Assembly: GCA_008360955.1 (NCBI GenBank)
Contig: LUCM01009895.1
Span: forward strand, 313,921 to 377,920
Reading direction: 5' to 3'
Source: Fasciolopsis buskii
Lineage: Eukaryota; Platyhelminthes; Trematoda; Plagiorchiida; Fasciolidae
DNA length: 64,000 nt
Shown here one piece after another: positions 19,600 through 31,869 of this stretch. The notes beneath the pieces are model-generated. The model did not search any database, was not told the DNA's origin, and saw only the letters and a program-made list of their open reading frames with translations. The position numbers and the translations under genes were made by a program. Each line of letters starts with the position of its first letter. Position 1 is the stretch's first letter.

Positions 19600-21880
19600 A
19601 GTTCGAACCGCCGTTTAACAAAGACGACTACATGCGTTTAAAACATGATAAACATGACAAAAACGCAATCTCGCAAAGTTAACCTTTCAAAAGACGACTG
19701 AGGTGGGATCGAAATCAAAAATTAGACAACTTACAGTAATATCAAAAATATCGTGGCGAACATATCCAACAGAACGTTGACTTCCACAGAGTTACAATTG
19801 ATACAAAAAGTCTAAATTTTAATCTCCAGAGAAAACCACTGATGGCCAAAGAAATTGTGCCAGCACTGGAACAAGCGTTATGGAACCTTAAAGAAGAAAA
19901 CGTCAATCATGCTAGAAAGAGGATATGCAACGCTCTTAGGAACCAACAACCAATGCCCCCAAATATCATAATGGAAGAGAGGAAAGCATGGACGAACCTA
20001 AAACAAAAGCGGACAAAAGGAACGTTTCAGTTATTCTAAACAGATTGTATTACAACTCAAAGGTCGCCAAACACCTGCAGGATGGATCGAATGAAAAAAT
20101 AGAAAAGAAAGTGAATGCCTCTTTCAATAAATCAAAGGCCCATGCAAACAAGTACCCATCTGGCTTGAAGATAAAACTCGGGAAATCTCTGTGGTTCTCA
20201 TTAACAACAAAAACCAGCAGATCTGGGAGATTTTACGGCTTACCAAATATCCACAAATCCGGCATACCCATTCGTCCATTTATAGGCTACACTTCTTGAG
20301 GAACGTACAAAATGGTGAAATGTTTCAGTGGGTTATTAAAACTCTATCAGAAGATAGTGGTAAATCATATGAATGACGCATTGGAATTTGCCCATAGGCT
20401 GAAAGACTTTGAACTAGAAAACGATGACGTCCCTATGAGTTTTTATGCGGTCTATTTATACACAAGTGTTCCCATCAACGACAGTCTGAACTATTTACAC
20501 TCATTGTTAATATCGGGCACTTCCTCAGAAGAACGAACTGCACTAGCTCCATCAGAAATTATCAGAGGTATAGAACTTTGCCTCACTTCAACATACTTCA
20601 CGTTCAAACATGAGTTGCACAAACAAACGGATGGTATGACCATGGGATCACCCATATCCCCCGTTGTAGCAAAACTTTTCCTACACTCGGTTGAATCAAA
20701 GGCTTTAGTGAATGTTATTCACTACTCACTTTTGTAAGTACGGTATGTCGATGATACATTTCCAGTCATCAACTCATCACAAAAAGATAGCTTTCTTCAG
20801 GTTCTCAATAAGCAATGTAGATGTATTAAATTCACAATGGATTCAGAAGACACCAGTAAAGTCATCAGCTTGCTAGATTGTTGGCTAAAAGTTAATGACT
20901 CACAAAAATTCAATATTAGCATTGACAGAAAATCCACACATTCGGATGAGTATTTGGACTTCAGTTCAGCTCATCCACAATGTGTGGAGCAGACACATTT
21001 CCTCACTAGCCAACAGAGTACAAAAGCTATGCAGTGATGCTACCGAACGTGAAGAATAACTAAGACGTCTAGACGACATCTTACAAGACAACCACTGACC
21101 GCCATGCCTCATAAGAAAACAACTGAAAAGCCGCATGTCAACGACCAAGACGAAGAAAAATGAGAAAAAGAAAATAGCATCGGTCGGAATTCCGTACAGA
21201 TAGGGTACTTCGGAAGCAATAAGAAAGGGCCTCAGTGACTTCGATATTCACACTTTCTTCCGGGTGGATAATATTTTAAAGCGCCACTTATCAAAGGCTA
21301 AAGATCAAGTCGGTGTGTAAGACAAAGACAACTGCATCTACAAAATCAATTGCAAGGAATGCCCAGCAGAATACATTGGACAAACCAGCAGACAACTGAT
21401 GACACAGGTAACGAAACAGAAGGAAAGAAAAGTGCAGACCTTCGGATAAGGCGGACTTGTCAAAACTTGAGCGCGATTCAGCCAAGGCTCCGCATGCCAT
21501 AGCAGGGGGACAACATGAAAACACAAAAGTACTCCAACGCGGATTCAGAACCTGCACTGAACGTAAATTTGCCGAGGCTCTGGCGATAAACGCCCACTCC
21601 ACATGCATCAGTCAGAACGACGGAGCAGAGATTTCGGAAATATGGATAGCCCTAACATCTTTGAGAAACAAACACTCCAAAGGTCATCATGCTGGTGGAC
21701 CTCACCACCATGACGTGAAGGACAACTAATCCCTCACCCGGCCCACAGTTCAAAGTACACATATTCACACACACAGACAATTGAACATCAGTTCCCTCAG
21801 TTATTTGATTGTAAATCTTGCCTTGAGAAAGACTACCCACGGTAGTCGAAACGTTGGCCAACTGCGTCTACCAACAACGC
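19600..21880 (+). mobile_element. Penelope-like element, decayed, RT plus GIY-YIG endonuclease
   Basis: PLEs encode a telomerase-related reverse transcriptase with a C-terminal GIY-YIG nuclease. Readable in order: the N-terminal region with a KEENVNHARKRICNAL block (about 19870-19940); FYGLPNIHK and IPIRP (20232-20280); LYTSVPI (20450-20475); QTDGMTMGSPISPVVAKLF (20625-20685); the catalytic RYVDDTF at 20741-20761; a degraded primer-grip and thumb region to about 21040; the GIY-YIG core YKINCKECPAEYIGQTSRQL near 21339; and a C-terminal tail ending at a stop at 21727. Positions 19988-21037 share one frame, broken by in-frame stops at 20297 and 20735. Frameshifts separate the N-terminal and GIY-YIG parts. 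The copy is dead but retains YVDD. Confidence 0.93.
21819..21853 (+). ncRNA. Hammerhead-like ribozyme motif at the 3' end of the intronic PLE
   Basis: A perfect 7-bp stem (GACTACC at 21831-21837, GGTAGTC at 21841-21847, CAC loop) is preceded by CTTGAGAAA and followed at once by GAAACGTTGG. Hammerhead ribozymes in PLE terminal repeats have CTGANGA, stem II, then GAAAC, so stem II and the 3' core strand are intact while the 5' core strand has diverged. It sits about 90 bp after the PLE stop codon on the same strand, where a PLE terminal repeat is expected, and about 125 bp before the ELAV splice acceptor. Self-cleavage is not certain given the altered core. Confidence 0.55.
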
Positions 21881-21975
21881 TGTTGTTAACATATCATTCA
21901 CATTGATACAATTACAGCTGCATTTCATCAAAATTTATCTTTGCATTTGATCTCTTTCTTTGTCTTCATTCACAG

Positions 21976-22027
21976 ATACCCTTTGGGCAATCGGTTCCTT
22001 CAAGTCGCCTTCAAACTGAACCCTTAG
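21976..22027 (+). CDS. ELAVL: ELAV/Hu-like protein, terminal coding exon (end of RRM3)
   Basis: This exon is too short to show as an open frame. After the acceptor TTCATTCACAG, one base completes the Gly codon split at 18399. The exon then reads YPLGNRFLQVAFKLNP followed by TAG at 22025-22027. This is the last beta-strand segment of ELAV RRM3, which in the family typically reads Y-x-L-G-(N/D)-R-V-L-Q-V-S-F-K. Val to Phe and Ser to Ala changes are visible, and the protein ends only a few residues after the domain. The reading-frame match, conserved content and strong acceptor together make the assignment secure. Confidence 0.93.
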
Positions 22028-25000
22028 GCTACATGTTACGCATTCTGAGGCAGCACGTCGTGCTAACGTGGTCGTCATCGAGTATCGGGGAGCGAGAGAT
22101 AGCTCGCACGCATTCCACTTCCCTCCCCTGCGCATCCACAAAACCAATGCCTCCATTACCTCCTCCTTGTCCCCAAAAAACGCACACGTGTTTCTATGGG
22201 GTTTTTTAATCTTTTTCACCACCTTCCCTCTTTCTCTCTTCCAAGACTTTGGAAAAAATCCGGTGCTACTATTATACAACCTAGCTTTATGAGAATATTT
22301 TCGAGGTCATTTCTAATGCCGGCGTAGAACGTGATCCATACTGTGGTACTAGCATCTCTGAAGTGGTTTCGGTATTCCGACAATTCACCGGATTTATTGT
22401 TCACAATACTGTTACTGTTAATACAGCTTGGATTGGAAAACCGAACATTTTGTGATTCACACGAATAGGTTCATTCCCTCTCCCCAGAGGCCCTCGTCCC
22501 GTGAGCCCCATTCATTCTTTCTATTCGAACCGCTGAGTAAATTGTCAAAGTGAATGAGTCACCCAGAGAATCCGAATGATTCTCTGTCTGTTCCTCACAA
22601 AGCTGCTTTCTATGTTCTTCGCAAACCCCATATCTTTTTTGATGTATATCCCAAAGTTGTGATGACGCTTACGCAATCCTAGTCCATTATTTTTCTGTCT
22701 TACATCCTTGTTCACTTCTCCGCTTACTCTATTTATGTTATGTTCACTTATGCCATAAAATCCTTTTTACTAGCTCCGAAAAATCCCGACATCTTGTCCA
22801 GAAACTAGGTGTGATTACCTACACTGTTGTGATTTGTCAACCAATAGTCAACCTGATTGTTGAAACTATCCAATCACCCACTCCAGTCACCAGAAATCGC
22901 ACATGTCTTTCCAGTCACAGCTAATCAACTGAAATTTTTCTGATCATAAAGAAAGGTTCTCTCTTCCAAATTGTTTTACTGTCTCCGTCTGTCCGATCTT
23001 CCCTCAAGGTACACTGTCCATTATGTCAGTTTGCATTCATGAGTCTAACATCGAAGAATTTAAACAAAACCCGCATTTCATCACTTACGTCCCACTTCCA
23101 ACATCTGGCATCATGCAACATTATTCTTTACTGATCCCAATTACTGTTCAATGCAGACTGGAAAGTGGGATGTTTGCACGCGTTTCAGTGATTGTACTTG
23201 CGTTGTTTACTGCCTGATTTTCTCAATGGGATCGAAATTTACGCTAGTCTACTATCCTTGATGATCGTATCCTTAAACTGTCACAGTTCAGCGCACACAC
23301 ACGCAAACACAAGAGTTTCCTCTTCGGAGGCGGTTGATACTGTTCAGAAGTAAACGAAGAGATCATTCATTTTCATCACACCGCCATCACGATCGAGGAA
23401 AACACTAAAAACTATTACCTAGGAAATTTCTATACAAGAATTTTGATAACTCGTTATGTAATCTGTCTTTATTGGATTACTCAATTGCTTATACTTACAT
23501 CCTGAAATGGTACTTTGCATAAGGTTATTTAACAAACAACCATCTGCCTACCTCCTTTCAACGTTTGTCATGCTATTCTCTGGTACGTTTACCAGAATCA
23601 TGATCCATTTTTGTTTGGTCGGAATGAAATTCCAATAAACACTTCGAAAAAGGGCACTGTTGATCGGAAAACTGGGTTGAACATGTATTTATCAACCTGA
23701 AAAACATTCACCCTTGGTGGCACTGACACAAAGCGCCAGTCTTTTTCAAAACCTGTTTGCAACTGCCGACCGAAATCTTTTCTAGTCATGATCTGTAAAG
23801 GTCACTTTTTTCTGCGATAGGTCCAAGTGACGCCCTGAAGATGACTAACTTCAACGGCACCTCCGGATCTGTACGCAATTAGTGTTTTTGTTGAGTTATC
23901 GGGCACGATCGAGCTTATCCCAGTGATGTTGGATCTGTTCCCGTCCCTTGCAACACACACACGCATGTGCACCAAATTCTCTTCAGACTATTGGCAAATT
24001 TGTCTATCCCCCAAGTTTTTCCTTTTTTTACCTTTCCTTTTACAACAGCGAAAGAATCTATGCAAATGCGCATGAAAATTTGGTAAGTTGCAGTTTCTTC
24101 AATGCCCTATTGCGGTTCTAGTCATTTCCGTAAATTTCTGGACTATCTTTTGATTCATAATTTTTTCCACTGACTGCTTCTATATTGACTTCCTGAATAT
24201 TACCTCCCCCCTCCCGCGTTCTGCTTGTCTCCGCAACCTCGTCTGATTAAATCCCGTTTTGTTCATTAGTATCTGCTGTGTTCACTTAGCTTCATGTCAT
24301 TAAATACTAGATACCACCCTGCGTTTGTCCCCGTTCATCAACTATGCGGCCACATCAAAATCTTTGCCGACTGGAGGTGCGTCTGTCTGCATGCCTGTCT
24401 ATCCCTCTTCCTCTGTTTGTTCGAATCATTTTATGCCGGGCATGGAATTCATTTCGGTGTCGAATAGGAAACAATTTTAGCTTTTATTTCTTTGTCATTC
24501 GCTGATCTAGGCATTGTACAACCGGACTCTTTGCAAACATGTACATCAGAATTTTCTTAAATTCTGGCATTTTCTGTTCTCATTTTTCCTTATTCTTTAG
24601 CTGTCATTAGGATGTTCATATTGAACTTAGTACCTCACAATTAAGCTGTTTTCACTAGTCATTCATTTTTCTACGTGCTTGATGCTTTTCTTCTTATCGC
24701 ACACCGTGTGTTCTCGTTCTCCATATCCTGGTTCGATAGAAACATGCATGAATTACAATGATCCGTTTCTGCGTTAACACCGAAGAATGGTGTATTGTAT
24801 AAGTTCGTCCACTTACGATTCGTCTTTTTTATTCTCACTGTATCTGGCCACATCTTCCTCACTTATCACTCTTTTATTCACCGAATGACGCTTGATTATG
24901 TCTGTGTGATGGATTATAAGGAGTCACTTCTGTCGATCTTGCATCCAATCTTTCCAAATGGTATATGGAAGCAGTAACTGACCGAACTATCTGTAATCGG

Positions 25001-25100
25001 TCAACGGTAATTCAAACCCTGTTCCCAAATACTTTACTGTATTTGCCCCAACGGATTTTTTTCTGTCTAAACTGCTACTGTGAGCACTGAATACTCTTCC
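22028..25100 (+). other. Candidate long 3' UTR of the ELAV-like gene
   Basis: No protein-coding feature is supported here. From about 22,470 to 25,100 the plus strand is conspicuously rich in T and C, with many TTTCTTTTTC-like and CCTCCCCCCTCCCG-like tracts. ELAV-family transcripts in other animals often have long U-rich 3' UTRs. One AATAAA lies at 23634-23639. Where transcription ends cannot be read from the sequence. Confidence 0.4.
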
Positions 25101-25392
25101 ACAGACAGTTTCTACTGATTAAATTACAACACATTATCTTCGTCGCCGACATACCCATCTAATTTTCCCTCTCATCGCTTCCACATATACGATGACGGAA
25201 ACTAATACATTCACGGTGATACAATTTCGGCGGCGACCGATCGAGAAGCAGCACAAGCAAACGGGAACGCATTTAAAGCTTTGATCTTGATGAATTTCTC
25301 TCCGGCTACATATTGCGCTTTTTTTCCTCCTTGTTGTCGTCTGCTTGCCCGTGGCCGTGCACTGAGACTTGGGTGTGCTTACGTGCATCTGC

Positions 25393-25413
25393 GTGTGTGT
25401 GTGTGTGTGTGTG
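25393..25413. repeat. (GT)n microsatellite
   Basis: An uninterrupted GT dinucleotide run of about 21 bp, directly visible. Confidence 0.95.
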
Positions 25414-25419
25414 CATATT

Positions 25420-27390
25420 TGTATTTACGCATTCGACACAATCAAAGGCATCATGTGATACACAAGTGTTGCATACCTCTACTTATTAGTCTGGATGGGC
25501 GGTTTGGGCAGTTAATCAATTTAGTACTGTTGAACTGCTCCATGCTTCACGATGTCAAACAACTCAAACTTCCGGCGTAAAGCTGAGGTCGTGATAAAGT
25601 GAACCGAATTGTTTAAATTTCGTACAAAAGCGATACGTCCGAAACGGAAGGTAGTTCCACATAAGAAAGAGCAATTGTCTTGTAAATGAATACGCAGTTG
25701 CTTGATCCATATGCACCGGTAAGTCATCCGCCGTGGATTCGCGGTAGCGGCAACGTTCACGCACAGGGGCAAGCCTAAGCTATTTTCACGTTTTATCCGA
25801 GGAAATGGGAGTGTTGATCAGACATCGCTGCGATCCGTTTCCCCACGAGTTGTGCTACAAGCGAGCTATAACAGTTGCAGGGCTTTTTAGAATTGAACCT
25901 ACTGTTCACCACTTTTATGATTTCTTGCACCATTCTGAGAGTTTTGAAGTCAGTCGCGAAATCGTACTTTGGCGGTGAATAGAGACCTTATTTAAATCTT
26001 AACATTCCATTTCTTCACATAATTTCGTGGTCACTGAGCTCTCAAACCTTCCATTAGCCAAGGTAACATCACCAATGCATTGATTGGTAGTGAAATGCTT
26101 GTGATCTAAACACCAAGCTCAGCCATCAGATAACTTTAAAGATTGTCAACATACGAAACGCAAATATTCAAAATCCCATTTCTTTCTCCACGGCCGTAAT
26201 CTACGCTAATCAGCAGACATCCATTTAAAACTATACACAACCCAGAGTATTTGCCCCACGATTCCATGTCGGGTTTTCTATAAACTCAGTATTTCTCATT
26301 GTGACCCTCTCTTGTTCTGTCCAGCCTGAGCTGTGGTACTGCACTTCGTGCCAGTGCATATGCGGAGCAAGACGAGAGAAGCGTAGGAAAGCCGAGTCTA
26401 TTGCATCACGACAACTTGGTCAGTGTGACACCCATGGGACGAGTTTGTTTGATTAAGCTTTCCTAGGCCGATCGTTTGCCTTGCCTGCGGGTATATCTGG
26501 TCACGGCAGTCCAGCTTCCGGTTTATTTGTGTCATCCGCATTTCGTCGAGGTAATTGGTCTGTGCCTGGGCTTGGGTGGACTCATCTGCAATACATCCAC
26601 TTCACTATGCGCTTCATTTCCACAATACGGACACTAAACACGGCGGTCGACTACGTCGAAGGGAGAATAAGAATTATTCATGTTTATTATTAGTGATTTC
26701 CATAGTCATGCTTAAGTGCGTTATTCTTCCATGGGTTAAAGCGCCATCAATGGGAGACAGTAACCCAGAATTAACTCCAGAAGCAAAGAGAAATATATAC
26801 CTTCTCCACCGTTTCTCTAACAAAATGAATACAGCCAGATTTTTACTAAACACTTAACTCAGGTATCCAGTACAGATCTGGTTATGGTTCAAGTGTCATG
26901 AGACCTGTAATTAATGAAGATGACAATCAAAATACCGAATAAGATTGTTGACTTTGACCGGTCTATTGCAAACCTGTAAATAAAATGTCCAATCTAGGAA
27001 GTAGTAAGAAGACCTGAATGGCTTCTGGGAGCCTTTTGCTGGTTGGTCAACCCATGCACCATTCGAGTGAGGTTAGATATCCTGGGTGCTTATTACGCCC
27101 TTTTACCAAAGATGCTGGTCAGCATGGGGCTTGTTTTAATCTGAGATTCAGCTATCAGCCAAGCTGAACGTTAGCAGTTGCCTTTACACTTTGGTGAAGG
27201 GCCGTCCATGACGGGAAGATAATGCATAGGACCTACTCAGCATAGAACGTTCCGGACACACTGTCGTCTGAGACCAATTAGAGACTCCCGGAAGGATTAG
27301 CCATCTTGGAGCCTGAAGCGTTTCCGCGCTTAAGACAAGCTGCAAAGCAGAAAGAGCCAGACAGTACTCCAGGTCTCGCGAACCTTAGAA
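25420..27390. other. Gene-free stretch leading into a LINE
   Basis: No supported gene. The last few hundred bases (from about 27,000) may already be decayed 5' LINE sequence belonging to the copy at 27.4-28.7 kb, but no endonuclease motif can be read. Confidence 0.4.
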
Positions 27391-27399
27391 ACGATGAAT

Positions 27400-28683
27400 G
27401 TTCTTGACCGCAGCTCGCTTTTGGCTGCTCTCAAATTTGTCCCCAGGGTACCACTAACAACGAGAAACCCAAATCACTGAGATATAAACCGACCGGGAGC
27501 CTGAAAAATAGCCGCGAGTAATGTTGGATTTGAAAATGTTGGGAAGTCCGGAGGACTTCGGCTATCAGCAACAGTCGTGACATTTGCCGATTCATCAGCA
27601 GTTACTGCTTCACGGAAGCTGAGTGTAAACGAGGTGATCATGGAATCCGATGTCTCATCGATTCGTCCTCAAATGCGTTGCATGGAACGTTAGGCAGATG
27701 GATTTCGCAGAGCAGTTTATTTCACCCTGCTTTCACTCGAAAACCAACCAATGCAGGCAAATATCAGCTTTTCATCAAATGGCATCGGGAAGCTGAACCA
27801 GATGACTATTATCCATCCCTTTTCGTGAATAGTTACAAAGTCTTGGTATCAGAGTTGACAAAACTTATGGTATCATCTTGGGAAACAGAACACATTTGTA
27901 AGAACTAGTGTGAATTGGTGATTGTATCGATTAACAAGAAAGGCAATATTCATATGAAAATCACGCAGGAATTAGTTTGGTAAGTATGGCATCCCAAGTG
28001 TTCGGGAGCCGTACAACCCACCGATTATTTGGTGGCCGTGAAACGCACATGCAAGAAGACGAAGATGGTTCCGGAACCGGTCGGTTTGTATTGAACAAAT
28101 ATTCCGTCTGTGGGAAATTTTAGAATATAGTCATTCCGCAGACCCACAATCTTTATTTTTATGGCCTGAAAGCGGTGTCCGATTAGGTTGGTCCTGGAGA
28201 TCAGCGACACTGGATTTCATTGGAACATGTATCAAGAAGATTCGTTTCACTTATCCGCTTTCCGTATTTGCAACACCCGAAGCCGAGTTCGTGTCTGCGG
28301 GAATCTTTCACTCGACTTCCTCACGATAAATGATGTTCGTTGCTGTAGCCTCTTATCCTCCTTTCATTTCAACTTTCTGATTGAATTGATAAAGTAAATT
28401 GCCCTATCCTCATTTGACAATATTAACACTGATATATGTTCGTATGGTTTTACGTCTGATATCGGATATGGGGGGGAACGTTGTGATCCTCACTGAGGAG
28501 CCAATCGCGTTGCAAGTAGTGTTCGATCATCTGGATGGCATTGCAGGTGTATTTTTGGTATGTTTACACCTTCAAATCATAGCAGTGGATTCTCTCAAGC
28601 AGAACGCTCCATTGGTGTTCACCTACTTGAGGCTACTGCAAAGTCGGCGTGAGGTCCGGTTACCAAGCGAAGGTATATTGTAA
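27400..28683 (+). mobile_element. CR1-like LINE, decayed, RT region
   Basis: Readable in order, across shifting frames: a NHAGISLVSMASQVFG block (about 27965-28010), equivalent to NxRGISLVxIASK; a degraded GFRPGRGCIDQI block; F-R-R-P-T-I-F-I-F (28134-28160), equivalent to RRPTIxVFLD; N-T-R-S-R-V-R-V-C-G-N-L-S (28270-28310), equivalent to NTxSRVRVYGxLS; a decayed G-V-R-Q-G-C-P-L-S region ending F-H-F-N-F-L-I-E-L-I; then a YADD-region relic followed by PIALQVVFDHLDGIAGVF (28500-28555). The catalytic YADD is replaced, and stops and frameshifts make the copy inactive. The 5' part (27421-27760) is repeated in inverted orientation at 33740-34035. Confidence 0.85.
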
Positions 28684-28689
28684 GCAGCA

Positions 28690-29455
28690 GTAATTAAATT
28701 GCTGCAACTTTGAGATTCATAAGTGTGGCCATTGAGAGCAGATTTCCGAATACCTCTGGTGTTTGAACATGAATGTCTGGCTTATTTCATGGGATGACGA
28801 ATTTATGTCATTAACACTCATTCCTCTAAAATGATTTTGACGGTTGAAAGGCTAGGTTTTTCGTTAATGGCAATGAAACAATATGATCAGTAGGATGAAC
28901 ACAAAATTGCGTGAAGGTGTGAGAAATCTTATTACCCAGGGTAGCTGGTGAGAATCATTCTGAGAAGTACTCCTCGTGCAACAAGTCACACATTGTCAAT
29001 TATCTGACTCTGTTACTTCGCTTCTCATTTAGGAAGAAACTCAAGCGTATGGTGGTATGTTTGATAACAAACACAAATCCATTCTCTTGTCGCTTTTTGT
29101 GTTTCGCTCACATCGATCTTTTACTTATCGCTCCGTCCAAAATAAATAGGTAGTGCGTAGCGCATTAAACAAACTAAAATCCGCGTGATCCCCGGTTCCA
29201 AATGCTCTAGAGTGATTAGGTTGAAAAATAAGAGGTTTTGTAGCATGGCTAATCAGGTTATGTTGGTTCTCACAAGGTTATATTCACGAAGTCTGACATT
29301 TGGGTCGCAGGCTTTCCCTCGGGAATAAAAAATTTCAACGTGCGCATAAATTTGGCGCACTGTAAATTTCCTTACCAGATGATTACTCCTAGATTTGACT
29401 TTGACGTCTTAGATGACCTTGAACCGGTGACGTGAATAGGACCGGAACATAATCC
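28690..29455. other. Gene-free stretch, nothing recognised
   Basis: No open frame of interest and no repeat recognised. It may contain the 3' tail of the preceding LINE. Confidence 0.5.
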
Positions 29456-29460
29456 AATTC

Positions 29461-29483
29461 ATATATATATATATATATATATA
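29461..29483. repeat. (TA)n microsatellite
   Basis: A 23-bp uninterrupted AT/TA run, about 90 bp from the hammerhead-like motif at 29574-29607 and on its 3' side. Confidence 0.95.
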
Positions 29484-29573
29484 GCAAGATAGAGAATGAT
29501 GTTTTTTTCTCGTAGCTCAGGTTTAGCAGGATGGTGCTGATTTGTTCGCTGAGCTGGTCGGTGTTATTGCAAA

Positions 29574-29607
29574 CGTTTCATCACCAGTCGAGGTGACATC
29601 GTCGGTG
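29574..29607 (-). ncRNA. Hammerhead-like ribozyme motif, solo PLE terminal remnant
   Basis: On the minus strand, CCGACGAT is followed by a hairpin (GTCACC / GGTGAT, six pairs including one G-U, loop TCGACT) and then GAAACG. This is the stem II and core layout of PLE hammerheads (CTGANGA, stem II, GAAAC), with one substitution in the 5' core strand and an extra base before stem II. No PLE protein sequence is adjacent, so this is a solo or truncated terminal repeat. The neighbouring sequence 29500-29660 is probably part of the same element. Confidence 0.5.
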
Positions 29608-29659
29608 CTATGACGTTGCCATATCAGGCCAAGAAGTGCCGATGTTAGACGGAATTCAA

Positions 29660-31865
29660 AGCGCTAGCTTTGAGTTGTGTTTCATGTTTGTGTGCAATCA
29701 AACAAGCGCGCCTCCGTCTCTAGGCCCCATTTAAGCATCGTTCAAAAAAGGTTTCTTCAAGTTGTAAGATGTATGGATAGAGTACACTCATTGCTTTGTT
29801 TTAAGTGCCCTGTAGTCCAAAAATGTAAGTGATTTTTTAGAAATGTCCAGTTCTCTTTCAGAAATTGGAAGCTGTAAGTATAAGTAGTTAGTTTGGCACA
29901 ATGCCAAAGCAACAGAATGCACCTCACGATCACCGTTAATGAACTCATCATAACAGGGTTTAGTTTCTTATTAGAGAAAAAGCAGAAATTTCAATTTTAC
30001 TGCTGAAAATGTTGCCGGTAGTTAAAATGTCGCGAGATTCACCAGGTTTATGCCAAGCTAACCTGATATCAATTCAACTCCCTCGAACACAAGTTACAGG
30101 GTGGTATTCAATTAAAACTAGTCCATACGCTCAGCATATCATAAAAGCAGTTGAACCAATTCAAACGCACATAAACGAATTCACGGCTGCGTTGTGGACA
30201 AAATACCGTGGCCTGAGTGAAGCTTCACTTCGGCAACTAATCCTATTTAGACCTAGAGGCGTGCGTGCGTGCGTTGAATGTACCACCTCAAGATTGAATC
30301 CAGAGGAAAAACTATGAAATTGGAAACGCTAGAGTGAATGTAGGAGATTGTGAGCTTAACTAGAGGACAAGAGGTTGTGCTGTATCTCGTTCACCCCTGG
30401 TCCATCATTTTGGCCAGTCGAGCATGCCAGTCGCCATCCCATTATTACTCATCTGTCTCCTCAAACTACTCACGAAATAAACTAGGGCGTATCTCAGTGT
30501 TACATCATACGTGCTTGTAGACGGACTTCAGTACAGTAGGGAATCTGTGACGGACAACTAAACTGTACCAAAACCGATAAGCTGGAATATCGGACCGTCA
30601 TTCTCTGCGCATTTGGACGAGCAAGTACATTTTGATCGTTTAGTACTCAGACTCGCTTAATCACACAATTTTGATAAGTAGGCATAACATCGAAATGGGA
30701 CCAAATGGGTTAGTCAAAATGAGGGAATAGCTTCGCCTTATTTCGATCATAATGTTCACATGCACACTGCCTTCTTCGGTCTACCCAATCAGTCAACGCG
30801 CGCTATTTGTTTTATGAATCTCGATCCAATTTTTCTTACAGAAGCTTAGTTATGAAACGCCTTATTTAGTATCCTCATCAAGGTCAATTTACTTACGAGT
30901 TTGTAACCGAAATATTTTTCTGTTGCATATGATCGGATAACAATTGCATATTTCGTAATTAATGAACGATAATGTAATGCATACTCACATGATGTGGCTT
31001 CGAGAGATCCAGAGAAATAATAATTTCTATGTGATTCCATTTCGATCGGCATCTGAATTAAGCCTAGTTCATAGGTCTGTTACGCATTGCTCGCACAGTG
31101 TCTGTGCTCCTGTACACTCTGAACAGAAAAAAAACATCCAAATAATCTTGAGCTATGAAATCTTGAAAACTCTCTCTTACTCCATATGAAAAACCTCCAG
31201 TTCATTGTTTGTCAGTATCCCTTAGCGCTTATTTTGACCCAGTCATCTGGTAGACACTAATATCCATTTGTGCCAAGGGTTAATGGAACCACTGTGTAAT
31301 CGGTCGAAAGCTACGGAGTATTCATGATTTTCTGTTTATTAAAGAATGTGATACGATCCAGTTGACAAAACTGAAAGCTGCCTTGTATGATGACCATAGG
31401 ATCAGTTGCTGGAACTGTAATGATAGTTAAGCGCAAAATTGATAAAATTTCTTAGTGCATCAGTTGAGCCCAGAAAAACTGCCAAGATGCCCCTTTTATC
31501 CGATTCTTTAGCGGCGTATACAATTTCGTAAAACATCATATAATTAGGTAAATACGCCAAATCATTCACAGTTACCGGCTCTACAAGAAATCAACGCAAA
31601 AATTACGGGTGACGTACATCTTAATCTAAATCAAATTTCTTAGGCATACTGAACTTCTCTTACTCTTTGCGTGAATCCCATTTGAGATAAAGGTCGAACA
31701 ATTAAAATAACGTCAAATGAATCAATGCTTGGTTTTCCTGCATGGAGCAGTTTTACCATTCTCTGCCTGAGTAGAAGTCATCACTTTTCCATGCCCTCAC
31801 CGCGCACAATAATCAAAAGGAATGTCCAGGAATGCCTCAAAAAGCATTTGCAAAGATCATCGGGA
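29660..31865. other. Gene-free stretch, nothing recognised
   Basis: The longest open frame (30009-30317, +) carries no recognised domain. No RNA gene or repeat was recognised. Confidence 0.5.
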
Positions 31866-31869
31866 ATGG

